A stretch of DNA of 64,000 nt from Paenibacillus jilunlii (GTDB lineage Bacteria; Bacillota; Bacilli; Paenibacillales; Paenibacillaceae). The first letter of the stretch is position 1, and every line of letters starts with the position of its first letter. The notes under the pieces were generated by a model that was given only the letters and a program-made list of their open reading frames with translations, ran no database searches and was not told the DNA's origin. The stretch spans positions 264,346-328,345 of the forward strand of contig NZ_FNGM01000002.1 of assembly GCF_900102965.1 (NCBI RefSeq), written 5' to 3'. The position numbers were made by a program, and so were the translations under genes. Positions 1 to 8,262 of the stretch are shown piece by piece.

Positions 1-389
1 AGTTCGCACTGGAAGGCCTCCTTGAGAGTATGGCTACCTATTACAAGCCACAGTTCAATATTGACATCTCCCTGCTTGAGCCAGGCGCGATCGCGACGGA
101 ATTCAACAACACCGTGCTTGGGCATGTATCCGAAACCGGAGGGGTGCTCGATGACGAATACAAACCGGTAATTGAGGCATATACCCAGGCATTCCTCGAG
201 CGTAATGTGGAGCCTCAGTCGGCAGATTCTGTAGCCGAAGTCATGTGGAACCTGGTGCATATGGAGCCCAAGCCGCTCCGCATCCGCACTTCGGAACATG
301 CGGAGAACTTCGTCTCCCGCAAAGTAAGCACAGACCCTACCGGTCTGGAGGGGGTACTTAGCACCCGCAAAATCCAGTTGAATATGTAA
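1..389 (+). CDS. SDR-family oxidoreductase, C-terminal part (5' truncated)
   Basis: The frame is open from base 3 and enters the window inside the gene. The first visible residues (FALEGLLESMA) match the segment just after the catalytic YxxxK of short-chain dehydrogenases, where a Ser-Lys-Phe-Ala-Leu-Glu-Gly run begins the helix behind the active site. The later LEPGAIATEF matches the conserved 'PG...T' loop that follows the last Rossmann strand. About 128 residues remain. The ATG at 30 is internal and is not the real start. The cofactor-binding GxxxGxG motif and the active site lie outside the window, so the substrate cannot be guessed. The family is fairly certain, the function is not. Confidence 0.75.
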   Translation, partial: FALEGLLESMATYYKPQFNIDISLLEPGAIATEFNNTVLGHVSETGGVLDDEYKPVIEAYTQAFLERNVEPQSADSVAEVMWNLVHMEPKPLRIRTSEHAENFVSRKVSTDPTGLEGVLSTRKIQLNM

Positions 390-613
390 GGGCGCTTCCA
401 ACGCAGGGGAATCAGGCCATGAATGCCGGTAGCGGTGGCAGACGAAGCACGACAGGAAGCCCGGTACCGGGGCTGCGTCTAACGCTAGCCCGGGGCCGCA
501 CATACTGTTCGGGCTGGGCCATGGGCACAGACTTTATGAGGAAGTCACCACAACGATCCCCGGTAATAGTGCCCTGATCCACTGCAGAGATGTCTTCGGC
601 AAGACCGGCAGTT
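390..613. other. Intergenic region, no gene seen
   Basis: This short gap lies between the convergent SDR and MBL-fold genes. It is GC-rich, with a GGGGCC/GGCC-rich stretch around 490-525 that could fold. No T-tract terminator and no convincing small gene were found. Confidence 0.5.
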
Positions 614-1441
614 TCATCCGGTCCCATAGAGCTCCTGCTCCATCAGTTCCTGGTTGCTGCGGTGGAATTTGCGCATATTGCGGGGAAAGGCACAGCCTGT
701 AATGAGCTGATCCGCCGCAGACTGATCGCCGGCAGCGACAGCCGCCCGCAGTCTGCGGATGTACCCCAATCCCGCTGCCCTGCGGCACTCGATCTCAAGC
801 AAACTCTCCGCTGCCTCCCCATGTCCGGGGATGAGCAGCGGGACAGGATGCCGGGCTATAATCTGCCCCACCTTGTCAAGCGTAGCTTCATAGGCGGTAC
901 TGCTGTCATAAATATAAGGAAACTCCACATCCGACAAATAATCTCCGGCAATGACCACTCCGGGTGAATCCACCACCGTAAACAAACCGTCATTGGTATG
1001 ACCCGGCGCCATATAACCCGTAAGCCGCAGTTCCCCGAATACCATCTCCTGACCATCCTGCTCCATGATATGATCCACAGCGGGATAGGCAATGGCATAA
1101 GGCCTTCTCAGGTAGTAATCATCGTCAAAGATGCGGATCTCCTCCAGAATCGTTTCCCGCACTTCCAGGCTTTTGTCTGCAAAACCTCTGCTTGCAATAA
1201 TCTCAGCCTCCGGAAAGGCCCCATATCCGATAATATGATCAAAGTCAGAGTGAGTGAACAGCAACAGCAGACGTTTTCCGCCAAGGATGCCGCTGACATA
1301 TTGACGGATCTCCTCTACCTCGCGCGGCAACCAGCAAGGATCAACGACCAGCACATGTCCGGCGCTCTCAATAACCAGTGAATTCGTCTCGTAAAGCTCA
1401 CTCTGGAACAAGGTAATTTCACCGCGCTTCCACTTCAGCAC
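614..1441 (-). CDS. MBL-fold metallo-hydrolase
   Basis: This 275-residue protein has the metallo-beta-lactamase fold. THSDFDH is the HxHxDH-type metal motif with Ser in place of the second residue pattern, followed by HTNDGL, AGDYLSD and PGHGE, which supply the further His and Asp ligands in the usual order. No signal peptide is seen, so it is probably cytoplasmic. The frame is open to an ATG at 1465, but an AGGAGGGG Shine-Dalgarno lies between that ATG and a GTG at 1441, so the GTG is chosen as start. It is a single gene. The substrate is unknown; family members include glyoxalase II, lactonases and RNases. The family call is firm, the reaction is not. Confidence 0.85.
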   Translation of the reverse strand: MLKWKRGEITLFQSELYETNSLVIESAGHVLVVDPCWLPREVEEIRQYVSGILGGKRLLLLFTHSDFDHIIGYGAFPEAEIIASRGFADKSLEVRETILEEIRIFDDDYYLRRPYAIAYPAVDHIMEQDGQEMVFGELRLTGYMAPGHTNDGLFTVVDSPGVVIAGDYLSDVEFPYIYDSSTAYEATLDKVGQIIARHPVPLLIPGHGEAAESLLEIECRRAAGLGYIRRLRAAVAAGDQSAADQLITGCAFPRNMRKFHRSNQELMEQELYGTG

Positions 1442-1465
1442 TTGATTTTCTCCCCTCCTAATCAT

Positions 1466-1958
1466 AAACTGCGCCCGACTGATAACCTATCGTGGAAAAA
1501 GGAAACCTATTTCGGGTGATCCCCACCTGACAAGAGCAATAGTGGGAAAAAGGAAACCTAATTTGCTTCAAATAACCCTTATCCGCTGAAATCGCTTGAA
1601 ATAGGTGGAAAAATCATACGCGCACAGCTCCATTTAGCTCTGCCTAATTTCACCTGATTATTCACTCTTTAGGTCTCTGACTTTATCTTCCCATATAGCT
1701 CTTATTTACTTCTAACAGTTCTTGCCGCTTTTCTGTTTCTTATCATACGTCTATTGTACGGCGTGCGTTTCAGACGGCCACAGATTTACACAGCCAGCTT
1801 ACGGCTAACAACAGAACCAATATACGGTTAATAACAGAGCCAGCATACAGCCACAATAAAGTCAATATACAGCCAACGGCAAAACCTATTGCCCAAGACT
1901 ACAACAGATAAACCGCCAACGGTAAAATAGTATCCGGAAAAATTCACACTTCCCTGCA
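1466..1958. repeat. Intergenic region with GTGGAAAAAGG repeats and a degenerate AT-rich repeat
   Basis: No gene is seen in this stretch. At 1491-1620 there are two close copies of the string GTG(G)GAAAAAGGAAACCTA and a third short GTGGAAAAA. These belong to the same family as the hairpin repeats near 11.8, 31.0 and 50.1 kb, but here they lack the clean inverted partner. At 1785-1890 a degenerate run of ACAGCCA/ACAGAACCA-type words is repeated several times, like an old microsatellite. Confidence 0.6.
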
Positions 1959-1997
1959 CAAAAACTGCCCCGCTGGCGCAAAGCCGGCGGGGCAGTT
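1959..1997 (-). terminator. Intrinsic terminator of the oligopeptide transporter operon
   Basis: A 15-bp stem (AACTGCCCCGCYGGC and its complement, one G-T wobble) with a five-base loop is followed on the minus strand by a T-run. It sits just downstream of the last gene of the minus-strand operon that ends at 2014. Confidence 0.85.
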
Positions 1998-2013
1998 AAT
2001 CTTCACGTTGAAT

Positions 2014-2460
2014 TTATCTCTGGATAGGTTCGATCCGGTAAACTCCGGTACCATCTGTGCCCGAAGGACCGCCTGTAATCCGCCAGCCGAAAGAGAGCAC
2101 GGATTCCAGTCTGTCATGCTCAGGCTCAGTCAATGTCACTTCCGCTGCTTCCTTGCCTTCCTCCAGCTCCAGGTCGGCCTCTTTACCGAGGGCAACGAAA
2201 ATCCAGCTGCGGATGCCGCGAATCGTATTGTATTTGATCTGGTAGCCTTGCGTTACCGCCTGCCGGAACACTTCCGGCTGCTCCCCTGCAAGATGGGTCA
2301 GCTGGGCATAATCAAAATGGTATTCGCTCTCATCTACCGGCAGCTCACCTGCCTCTACTCTGCGCAGCAGTTCCTCATCGGACCAGCCGAGGGAACGGAG
2401 TGATTCTACCAGCAGCGCATCCCACTGCGACAGCTTTACCTTGTCTAGCGTCTCTGTCAT
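2014..2460 (-). CDS. Hypothetical protein, acidic, 148 aa
   Basis: The product is not recognised. It is acidic, with no signal peptide or membrane segment. The N-terminal half looks helical (LDKVKLSQWDALLVESLRSLGWSDEELLRRVEAGELP), and the C-terminal part (GWRITGGPSGTDGTGVYRIEPI) looks like beta strands. It is the last gene of the opp-type operon, 83 bases after the oppF-like stop, and is followed by the operon terminator. The start chosen is the ATG at 2460, which has GGGAGG seven bases upstream. A 14-codon leader ORF overlaps this start as ATGA, so translation may be coupled. A role linked to peptide uptake is only suggested by position. Confidence 0.65.
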   Translation of the reverse strand: MTETLDKVKLSQWDALLVESLRSLGWSDEELLRRVEAGELPVDESEYHFDYAQLTHLAGEQPEVFRQAVTQGYQIKYNTIRGIRSWIFVALGKEADLELEEGKEAAEVTLTEPEHDRLESVLSFGWRITGGPSGTDGTGVYRIEPIQR

Positions 2461-2501
2461 TTCAAAACCTCCCATTTTACCTTGTCTATGGCCCCTGCCA
2501 T
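2457..2501 (-). CDS. 14-codon leader ORF made by a tandem duplication
   Basis: A GGGAGG site precedes an ATG at 2501. The encoded peptide is MAGAIDKVKWEVLK, and its TGA overlaps the ATG of the next gene as ATGA. The first codons mirror the start of the downstream gene (M-x-x-x-x-D-K-V-K in both), and both have nearly the same GGGAGGTTxTGAxATG start region, so a segment of about 41 bp was duplicated. It is probably translated and coupled to the downstream gene. Whether the peptide matters is unknown. Confidence 0.45.
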   Translation of the reverse strand: MAGAIDKVKWEVLK

Positions 2502-2543
2502 CTCATAACCTCCCATTATGGTTGTGCATGGGTGCGGCTATGC

Positions 2544-3452
2544 TCAGTCAACAGCCACATAATGGCCGGGGCTTACTTCCCTCAGCACTGCCTGGGCATC
2601 CGCACCGCTCGCTCGGGAATAACCTTCCAGCCTGATTCTCTGGCTGCCCTTGCGCGGGTCAGTCTCCAGTATAGAGGACAGCAGTGCCCTGGTGTAGGGA
2701 TGCAGCGGATTGTCATACAATTCATCGCTGTCTGCCACCTCAACCAGTCGTCCAGCATACATGACGCCGATGCGGTCCGAAATATGCCGGACCATCGACA
2801 GGTCATGGGCAATGAACAGGTAGGTCAGGCCAAACTCCGACTGCAGATCCTCCAGCATATTGACAACCTGTGCCTGAACGGACACGTCCAGTGCCGAAAT
2901 CGGCTCGTCGCAGACGACAAATTCCGGCCGGACCGATAACGCCCGCGCAATGGAGATGCGCTGACGCTGCCCGCCGCTGAACTCATGGGGAAAACGGTAC
3001 AGATGCTCTCTCTTCAGTCCTACCCGTTCCAAAAGCGCCGCCGCCGCTTCCTTGCGCTCTTCCCCCTGGTAGATGCCGTGGATTTTCATCGGCTCGCTGA
3101 TCAGCTCCAGCACATTCAGACTCGGATTCAGCGAAGAATACGGGTCCTGAAAGATCGATTGAATGCGGCGGCGGAAAGGCTTCAGCCCCTTCTCCCCCAG
3201 CTTGCCGAGCGGCTGTCCATCGAAGAACACTTCTCCGCCAGTATAGTCGTACAGCCGGAGCAGGCAGCGCCCGACCGTAGACTTCCCGCTGCCGGATTCG
3301 CCCACCAGCCCGAAGGTTTCCCCTTGGCGGATCTGGAAGCTTACGCCATCGACTGCTTTTACTACAGCAGTATCGCGTCCGCGCAGATCCTTGCCTTTGG
3401 AGAAGTGCTTCTGGAGGTTATTCACATCCACCAATACTTTGCTCTCACTCAC
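2544..3452 (-). CDS. Oligopeptide ABC transporter ATP-binding protein (OppF type)
   Basis: This 302-residue ATPase energises the dipeptide/oligopeptide importer of this operon at the inner face of the membrane. Visible motifs are the Walker [10 protein letters not shown], the signature [15 protein letters not shown], the Walker [12 protein letters not shown] and the H-loop [10 protein letters not shown]-terminal extension with [12 protein letters not shown] is typical of the OppD/OppF subfamily. The frame is open from 3473, but a GTG at 3452 with GGGGAGG seven bases upstream is the better start. That start overlaps the oppD-like gene by eight bases, so the two are co-translated. The peptide specificity cannot be read from the ATPase. 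Confidence 0.9.
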   Translation of the reverse strand: MSESKVLVDVNNLQKHFSKGKDLRGRDTAVVKAVDGVSFQIRQGETFGLVGESGSGKSTVGRCLLRLYDYTGGEVFFDGQPLGKLGEKGLKPFRRRIQSIFQDPYSSLNPSLNVLELISEPMKIHGIYQGEERKEAAAALLERVGLKREHLYRFPHEFSGGQRQRISIARALSVRPEFVVCDEPISALDVSVQAQVVNMLEDLQSEFGLTYLFIAHDLSMVRHISDRIGVMYAGRLVEVADSDELYDNPLHPYTRALLSSILETDPRKGSQRIRLEGYSRASGADAQAVLREVSPGHYVAVD

Positions 3453-4461
3453 CGGAAGTCCTCCCCTCGGCATATGCCGCCGCCTGATTCTGCGTACCCT
3501 CGGCCAGCCAGCACATGGAGCGGTGGCCTGCAGCGTGCTCTACGACAGGCGGGCGTTCGCTGCAGCGGCCAAAAGCATGGGGGCAGCGCTCCATGAACGG
3601 ACAGCCGGGCGGCGGGTCGAGCAGATCGGGCGGTGTGCCTTCAATCGGAATCAGCCGCTCGCGCGAGCCTCCGCCGCGCTTCGGAATGGAGCGCAGCAGG
3701 CCTTGGGTATACGGATGCTGAGGCCGGTAGAAGATATCCTCCACCGTGCCTTCCTCCATAATCAGCCCGCCGTACATGACAATCACGCGGGTGCAGACCT
3801 GCGCCACCACTCCGAGATCATGCGTAATCAGCGCAATCGCCGTTTCGGAATTTTCTTTGAGCTCCTTGAACAGGTCCAGAATCTGTGCCTGTATCGTGGC
3901 ATCCAGCGCCGTTGTCGGCTCATCGGCAATGAGCAGCTCCGGCTGGCAGGACAGCGCCATGGCGATCATTACCCGCTGCCGCATCCCGCCGCTGAATTCA
4001 TGCGGATACTGCTTAAGCCGCTGCTCCGGCTGCTGGATGCCTACCTGGCGCAGCAGTTTGGCCGCTTCGGCAAACGCCGCTTCTTTATTCAGTCCACGGT
4101 GCCTGCGGATGACCTCCGTCAATTGCTGGCCGATTTTTTTCACCGGATTCAGGGAGGTCATCGGGTCTTGAAAAACCATCGCAATCCGGTTGCCGCGCAG
4201 ACTCCGCCACTCTTTCTCGGACAGTCCGGTCAGACTCCCGCCGCGAAACCTGATATTCCCGGCCGTTATGCGGCCCGGAGGGGTAATCAGCGACATGACC
4301 GCTTTGGCTGTGACGCTTTTGCCGCTGCCGGATTCCCCGACAATACCTACCGTTTCACCGGCATCTATATGAAAGCTGACCCCCCGGACGGCCTGGTTCT
4401 CCCCATCCCGGGTCGCGAACGAAACCTGTAAATTCTCTACAGACAGCAGCCGCTTCGTCAT
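3445..4461 (-). CDS. Oligopeptide ABC transporter ATP-binding protein (OppD type)
   Basis: This 338-residue ATPase is the partner of the OppF-type subunit. It shows the Walker [11 protein letters not shown]-loop [11 protein letters not shown], signature [15 protein letters not shown], Walker [13 protein letters not shown] and H-loop LITHDLGVV. The C-terminus carries the cysteine-rich segment [17 protein letters not shown]. In OppD/DppD proteins this segment is associated with an iron-sulfur or metal site, though its function is not established here. It lies 16 bases after the OppC-type gene and overlaps the next ATPase gene, as expected for a single operon. Confidence 0.92.
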   Translation of the reverse strand: MTKRLLSVENLQVSFATRDGENQAVRGVSFHIDAGETVGIVGESGSGKSVTAKAVMSLITPPGRITAGNIRFRGGSLTGLSEKEWRSLRGNRIAMVFQDPMTSLNPVKKIGQQLTEVIRRHRGLNKEAAFAEAAKLLRQVGIQQPEQRLKQYPHEFSGGMRQRVMIAMALSCQPELLIADEPTTALDATIQAQILDLFKELKENSETAIALITHDLGVVAQVCTRVIVMYGGLIMEEGTVEDIFYRPQHPYTQGLLRSIPKRGGGSRERLIPIEGTPPDLLDPPPGCPFMERCPHAFGRCSERPPVVEHAAGHRSMCWLAEGTQNQAAAYAEGRTSGE

Positions 4462-4477
4462 GATGTCTTCACACTCC

Positions 4478-5323
4478 CTATCTCCGTGTCAGCTTCGGTT
4501 CAAAGCCGACACGCAAAATATCACCCAGCACATTAAAACTCAGTACAGTCAGCAGGATCAAAAGACCCGGAAACAGCGCGAGATAAGGCGCCTGGGCAAT
4601 ATAGCCCTGGGCGCTGTTCAGCATGCTGCCCCAGGTCGCATTCGGCGGCTGCACCCCGAAGCCGAGAAAGCTCAGCGACGATTCCATCATAATCGCCGAA
4701 GCGATATTGTTGGTCGCGCCTACGATAATGACCGGCACCAGGCCGGGAAGAATATGCCGCCAGATAATGCCGGAGGCACTTTGGCCTGAAGCTTTGGCGT
4801 ACAGCACATATTCGCGTTCCTTGATCGTCATAGTCTCGGCCCGGACGACCCGGGCTACGTTCATCCACATTAAGAGGGCAATAATAATAATAATGTTGCC
4901 GACGCTTGGCTTCAAATAGACGCTGAGCAGCAGAAGAATCAGAAAGGACGGGATCGACAGGACCACATCCAGCATCCGCATCAGCAGATTATCCAGCCAG
5001 CCGCCAAAGTAGCCGCTGATTACACCAATGGTGACCCCAATGCCGGTTGCCACGATCATTGAAGCGAAGCCGACCAAGAGGGAGATACGCCCGCCATAGA
5101 GCGCCCGCGCCAGATAATCGCGGCCATAGTCGTCCGTCCCGAACCAGTGGCCGGCACCGGGCGGCGTGAGCCGGGCCATGGCGTCCATCGCATTGGGATC
5201 ATAGCCGGACAGAAAGGCAAACACTGCTCCAAGCGTGAAGACCGTCAGAATCAGCACAGCGGCGACACCCAGACCGTTGGCAAACAGCTCGTCTTTTACA
5301 TTTTTCCATTTACTGCGGTTCAT
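4478..5323 (-). CDS. Oligopeptide ABC transporter permease (OppC type)
   Basis: This 281-residue inner-membrane permease has an N-terminal OppC-type transmembrane helix (LGVAAVLILTVFTLGAVFAFL) and five more predicted segments. The EAA loop reads ...AKASGQSASGIIWRHILPG, the site that docks with the ATPases. The frame is open upstream to 5392, but the ATG at 5323 is preceded by AAGGGGTG and lies four bases after the OppB-type stop, so it is chosen. The first 23 residues of the longer frame overlap the preceding gene and look non-coding. Confidence 0.9.
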   Translation of the reverse strand: MNRSKWKNVKDELFANGLGVAAVLILTVFTLGAVFAFLSGYDPNAMDAMARLTPPGAGHWFGTDDYGRDYLARALYGGRISLLVGFASMIVATGIGVTIGVISGYFGGWLDNLLMRMLDVVLSIPSFLILLLLSVYLKPSVGNIIIIIALLMWMNVARVVRAETMTIKEREYVLYAKASGQSASGIIWRHILPGLVPVIIVGATNNIASAIMMESSLSFLGFGVQPPNATWGSMLNSAQGYIAQAPYLALFPGLLILLTVLSFNVLGDILRVGFEPKLTRR

Positions 5324-5327
5324 GAGG

Positions 5328-6278
5328 TCACCCCTTAAGTTTGATTCGTGGGTCCACGAAGCTGTAGAGTATATCCGCCGCCATATTGCCAAAGATCAGC
5401 ATCAGCGAAGAGAACAGTGTAATCCCCATAATCACCGGGTAATCCATTCCCTTGACCGCCGTCATGCCCAGCGAGCCGATGCCCGGCCAGGAAAAAACCG
5501 TCTCCGTCACGATAGCGCCCGCCACCAGATCGCCCATGGACATCCCGAGCAGCGTAATGACCGGGAGCAGCACATGCTTCATGACATGCCGGAACAGGAT
5601 CGTCGACTTTTTGGAGCCGAAGGCATACTGAATCTGCACATACTCCTCCTTCAGCTGCCCAATCGTACTGGAACGGATATAGCGCACATACCCGGCGAGG
5701 AACCCAAAAGCCAGCACCGAGCAGGGCAAAATCCCATGCTTCAGCACATCCGCTGCGGATTCCACACCAATCGTGCGCATTCCCATGCTGGGAAGCAGGT
5801 GCAGCTTGATGGCGAACAGATATATCAGCAGAATCGCCAGCCAGAATAAAGGAATGGAGATGCCGACATAGGAAATAAAATTAATCAGCTTGTCGGCCCA
5901 GCGGTTGCGGTTCGCACCGGCAATCAGGCCGAGCGGAACCGCCAGCATTACAGCCAGCGCAATTGCGCTGCCCATCAGACCGGCTGTTGCCGGCAGACGC
6001 TCCAGAATTTGCCCGAGCACAGGCTGGTGATTAACCAGGGAATACCCGAAGTTCCCTTTAGCCATTTCTTTCAGCCAGATAAAATATTGAATATAGGCCG
6101 GTTTGTCCAGTCCCAGGTTATGACGGATACGCTCAATGTCATCCGCATGCATATTCGGTGTAACAAAAGACAGCACCGGATCTCCCGGCGCCAGCTTGAT
6201 CATGGTAAAGCACACTACCGACACAAAAAACAGCATCGGCAGTGTTTGCAGCAATCTTCGGACGATGAGTTGTCTCAT
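5328..6278 (-). CDS. Oligopeptide ABC transporter permease (OppB type)
   Basis: This 316-residue permease begins with the typical OppB N-terminus (MRQLIVRRLLQTLPMLFFVSVVCF) and has about six membrane segments. The family motif PGDP lies in the first external loop. An EAA-type loop (AFGSKKSTILFRHVMKHVLLP) contacts the ATPases, and the C-terminal VDPRIKLKG is conserved in the family. A GGGAG site precedes the ATG. It follows the binding-protein gene after 82 bases that hold a terminator-like hairpin, and precedes the OppC-type gene by four bases. Confidence 0.92.
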   Translation of the reverse strand: MRQLIVRRLLQTLPMLFFVSVVCFTMIKLAPGDPVLSFVTPNMHADDIERIRHNLGLDKPAYIQYFIWLKEMAKGNFGYSLVNHQPVLGQILERLPATAGLMGSAIALAVMLAVPLGLIAGANRNRWADKLINFISYVGISIPLFWLAILLIYLFAIKLHLLPSMGMRTIGVESAADVLKHGILPCSVLAFGFLAGYVRYIRSSTIGQLKEEYVQIQYAFGSKKSTILFRHVMKHVLLPVITLLGMSMGDLVAGAIVTETVFSWPGIGSLGMTAVKGMDYPVIMGITLFSSLMLIFGNMAADILYSFVDPRIKLKG

Positions 6279-6305
6279 ACGCAGCTTCTCCCGCTCTTGA
6301 TCGGC

Positions 6306-6338
6306 AAAAAATAAGCCGGGCGGCCCAGCTTATTTTTT
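6306..6338 (-). terminator. Intercistronic hairpin between binding protein and permeases
   Basis: A perfect 11-bp inverted repeat (AAAAAATAAGC with its complement) encloses a GC-rich inner stem (GGGC/GCCC) and is followed on the minus strand by six T. This is a good intrinsic terminator inside the operon. It would give more binding-protein mRNA than permease mRNA, a common arrangement in ABC importers. The partial read-through is inferred. Confidence 0.7.
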
Positions 6339-6360
6339 CCCGCACTTATTTTCCCCGCGC

Positions 6361-7977
6361 TTATTTCTGGTAGATCTTGGACAGGTCTTCGAAAATAACA
6401 ACAGGCTTCAGCACCGCTTCTTCAAGACCGCCATAGTTCTTGGATACAGCGACAACGGTTTTGGTATAAGCAATTGGATAGATCGGCGCATCCTGGGCGA
6501 CGAGCTCCTGCGCTTTTTTGTAAATTTCCGCACGTTTGGCTGTGTCGGCTTCACCCGCACCTTCATTCAGCAGCTTGTCGACTTCCGGGTTTGCATAATG
6601 CGAATAGTTCGAAGACGCTCCGGAGGTGAACAGAATGCGGTAAGCATCCGGATCATAGCCCATAATATAGCCGGTCAGGGCCAGTTCATAATCGGTGGAT
6701 TTCAGGTCGATGAACTTCTGCACCCAGGCAGAGGAATCCATATTCTGCAGTTCAACCTCCACGCCGATTGCCTTCAGCTTCTGCTGCACGTACAGCGAGA
6801 TGGCTTCCTGCGCCTTGTTGCCGCTCTGTACGATAAATCTCAGCTTCAGATTGCTGACTCCTGCCGATTGCAGCAGTTCTTTGGCCTTGGCTGGATCATT
6901 ATCGTAGGTAGGCACATCGTTAGTGAAGTATAGTGCATCCGGGGTCAGGAAAGACTTGGCCGGATCGGCATACTCGCCCGAAGTGTAGGCGGTCTGAATA
7001 ATTTCATCACGGCTGAGCGCCAGTGACAGGGCTTGACGGACTTCTTTTTTGGCCAGGGCACCGGTATCACTGTTCGCATTGAACATGAGATAGGACAAGC
7101 GCCCTTCGGCGTAAGGCAGGATTTCAAAGTTGTTGGTAGCTTGAATGGTGCTTACATCCTTCGGATCCAGGTACTGCACGTTAATCTCGCCATTCTGCAG
7201 GGCCAGGTTCGCGGCATTCGTATCCTTGGCAATCCGGTAAGTGACCGAATCCAGGTGCGGCTTGCCGCCGAAGTAGTTGTCGAAACGTTCCAGCGTCAGA
7301 TATTCGCCTGCCTTGTATTCTTTGAATTTGAAGGGACCGGAGCCCACCGGAGCAGCATTTTTGGTGCTTTTCTCAATATCAGTCTCGTTCTCAAAAATAT
7401 GCTTAGGAATCGGAGTGACCTGCACCAGCGTAGCTTCAAAAGCCGGGCTGACCTGCGGCAGCTTGAATTCCACAGTGAGATCGTCCACCTTCGTGGCTGT
7501 GACCGGTTTGTCGTTAATCAGGAAGTTGGCCCGCAGGAAGCTGTTCTGCTTCTCATCCAGAATCTTCTCAACAGTGAACACTACGTCATCGGCGGTAAGC
7601 TTCTCCCCGTCATGCCAGGTAAGTCCGCTCTTCAGCTTCAATGTATAGGTAAGATTATCGGCAGATGGTGTCAGACTGTCCGCCAGATAAAAGGTTTTCT
7701 TCCCGTTGTTGACCTGGAACAGCGGCGCGTACAGCGCCTGGTCAATAGTCAGGCTGACACGGTCCCCCGCATAGTTCGGATTAAGCACTACCGGGTCGGC
7801 TGCAACTCCGATAATCAGGCTTCCACCATCTTTCGGCCCTTCGCCCGCAGCCGGCTGCTGTGATTCCGCAGGTGTACCGCTTGCTGCCGGTGATGCCGCG
7901 TTATTCCCCCCGGAGCACGCACTAATCAAAAATGTTAACAATACTATAGCTATAACCCCAGATAACCCTCTACGCAT
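6361..7977 (-). CDS. Peptide ABC transporter substrate-binding lipoprotein (family 5, OppA/DppA type)
   Basis: This 538-residue lipoprotein captures the peptide substrate outside the membrane and hands it to the permeases encoded downstream. The start chosen (ATG 7977, with GGAGGAG upstream) gives a signal peptide MRRGLSGVIAIVLLTFLISAC whose lipobox ISAC precedes the lipidated Cys. A Ser/Ala/Gly/Pro-rich linker follows. The family-5 signature is visible in TYTLKLKSGLTWHDGEKLTADDVVFTVEKI, and NAANLALQNGEI is also typical. The alternative start 12 codons upstream has no ribosome site. The ligand may be a peptide, nickel or another small molecule, and cannot be told by eye. Confidence 0.92.
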   Translation of the reverse strand: MRRGLSGVIAIVLLTFLISACSGGNNAASPAASGTPAESQQPAAGEGPKDGGSLIIGVAADPVVLNPNYAGDRVSLTIDQALYAPLFQVNNGKKTFYLADSLTPSADNLTYTLKLKSGLTWHDGEKLTADDVVFTVEKILDEKQNSFLRANFLINDKPVTATKVDDLTVEFKLPQVSPAFEATLVQVTPIPKHIFENETDIEKSTKNAAPVGSGPFKFKEYKAGEYLTLERFDNYFGGKPHLDSVTYRIAKDTNAANLALQNGEINVQYLDPKDVSTIQATNNFEILPYAEGRLSYLMFNANSDTGALAKKEVRQALSLALSRDEIIQTAYTSGEYADPAKSFLTPDALYFTNDVPTYDNDPAKAKELLQSAGVSNLKLRFIVQSGNKAQEAISLYVQQKLKAIGVEVELQNMDSSAWVQKFIDLKSTDYELALTGYIMGYDPDAYRILFTSGASSNYSHYANPEVDKLLNEGAGEADTAKRAEIYKKAQELVAQDAPIYPIAYTKTVVAVSKNYGGLEEAVLKPVVIFEDLSKIYQK

Positions 7978-8026
7978 ATCTTTCTCTCCTCCATTGTCTA
8001 TAAGCAGCTTCACTCTTTGTTTTTGA

Positions 8027-8055
8027 ATTATATATCGGAATACTAGGAATTACAA
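8027..8055 (-). promoter_or_regulatory. Promoter of the oligopeptide transporter operon
   Basis: On the minus strand, TTGTAA (8050-8055) and TATAAT (8027-8032) are separated by exactly 17 bases, about 50 bases upstream of the binding-protein start. This is a good sigma-A promoter by sequence. Confidence 0.7.
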
Positions 8056-8262
8056 TGGTTTGGAATTAACATAACTGTAACACGCAGGAAAATGGCCAGC
8101 AGGCCCTTCGGGGGCCTTCCTCTCCCATGGATGGTGCTGTAAACATTCCACCCGCAGACCCGGCCTTTTGCCGGATTCCGTTAAAAATGAGGGTTAGTCC
8201 AGTACTTCTGTAAATATATTGAATACATATAACCATTACACCTCTTTGTACTGGAGTGGACT

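Noticed and set aside
3391..4431. 346-codon plus-strand frame antisense to the oppD-like gene
   Set aside because: It has no known domain and is the shadow of a well-supported ATPase gene.
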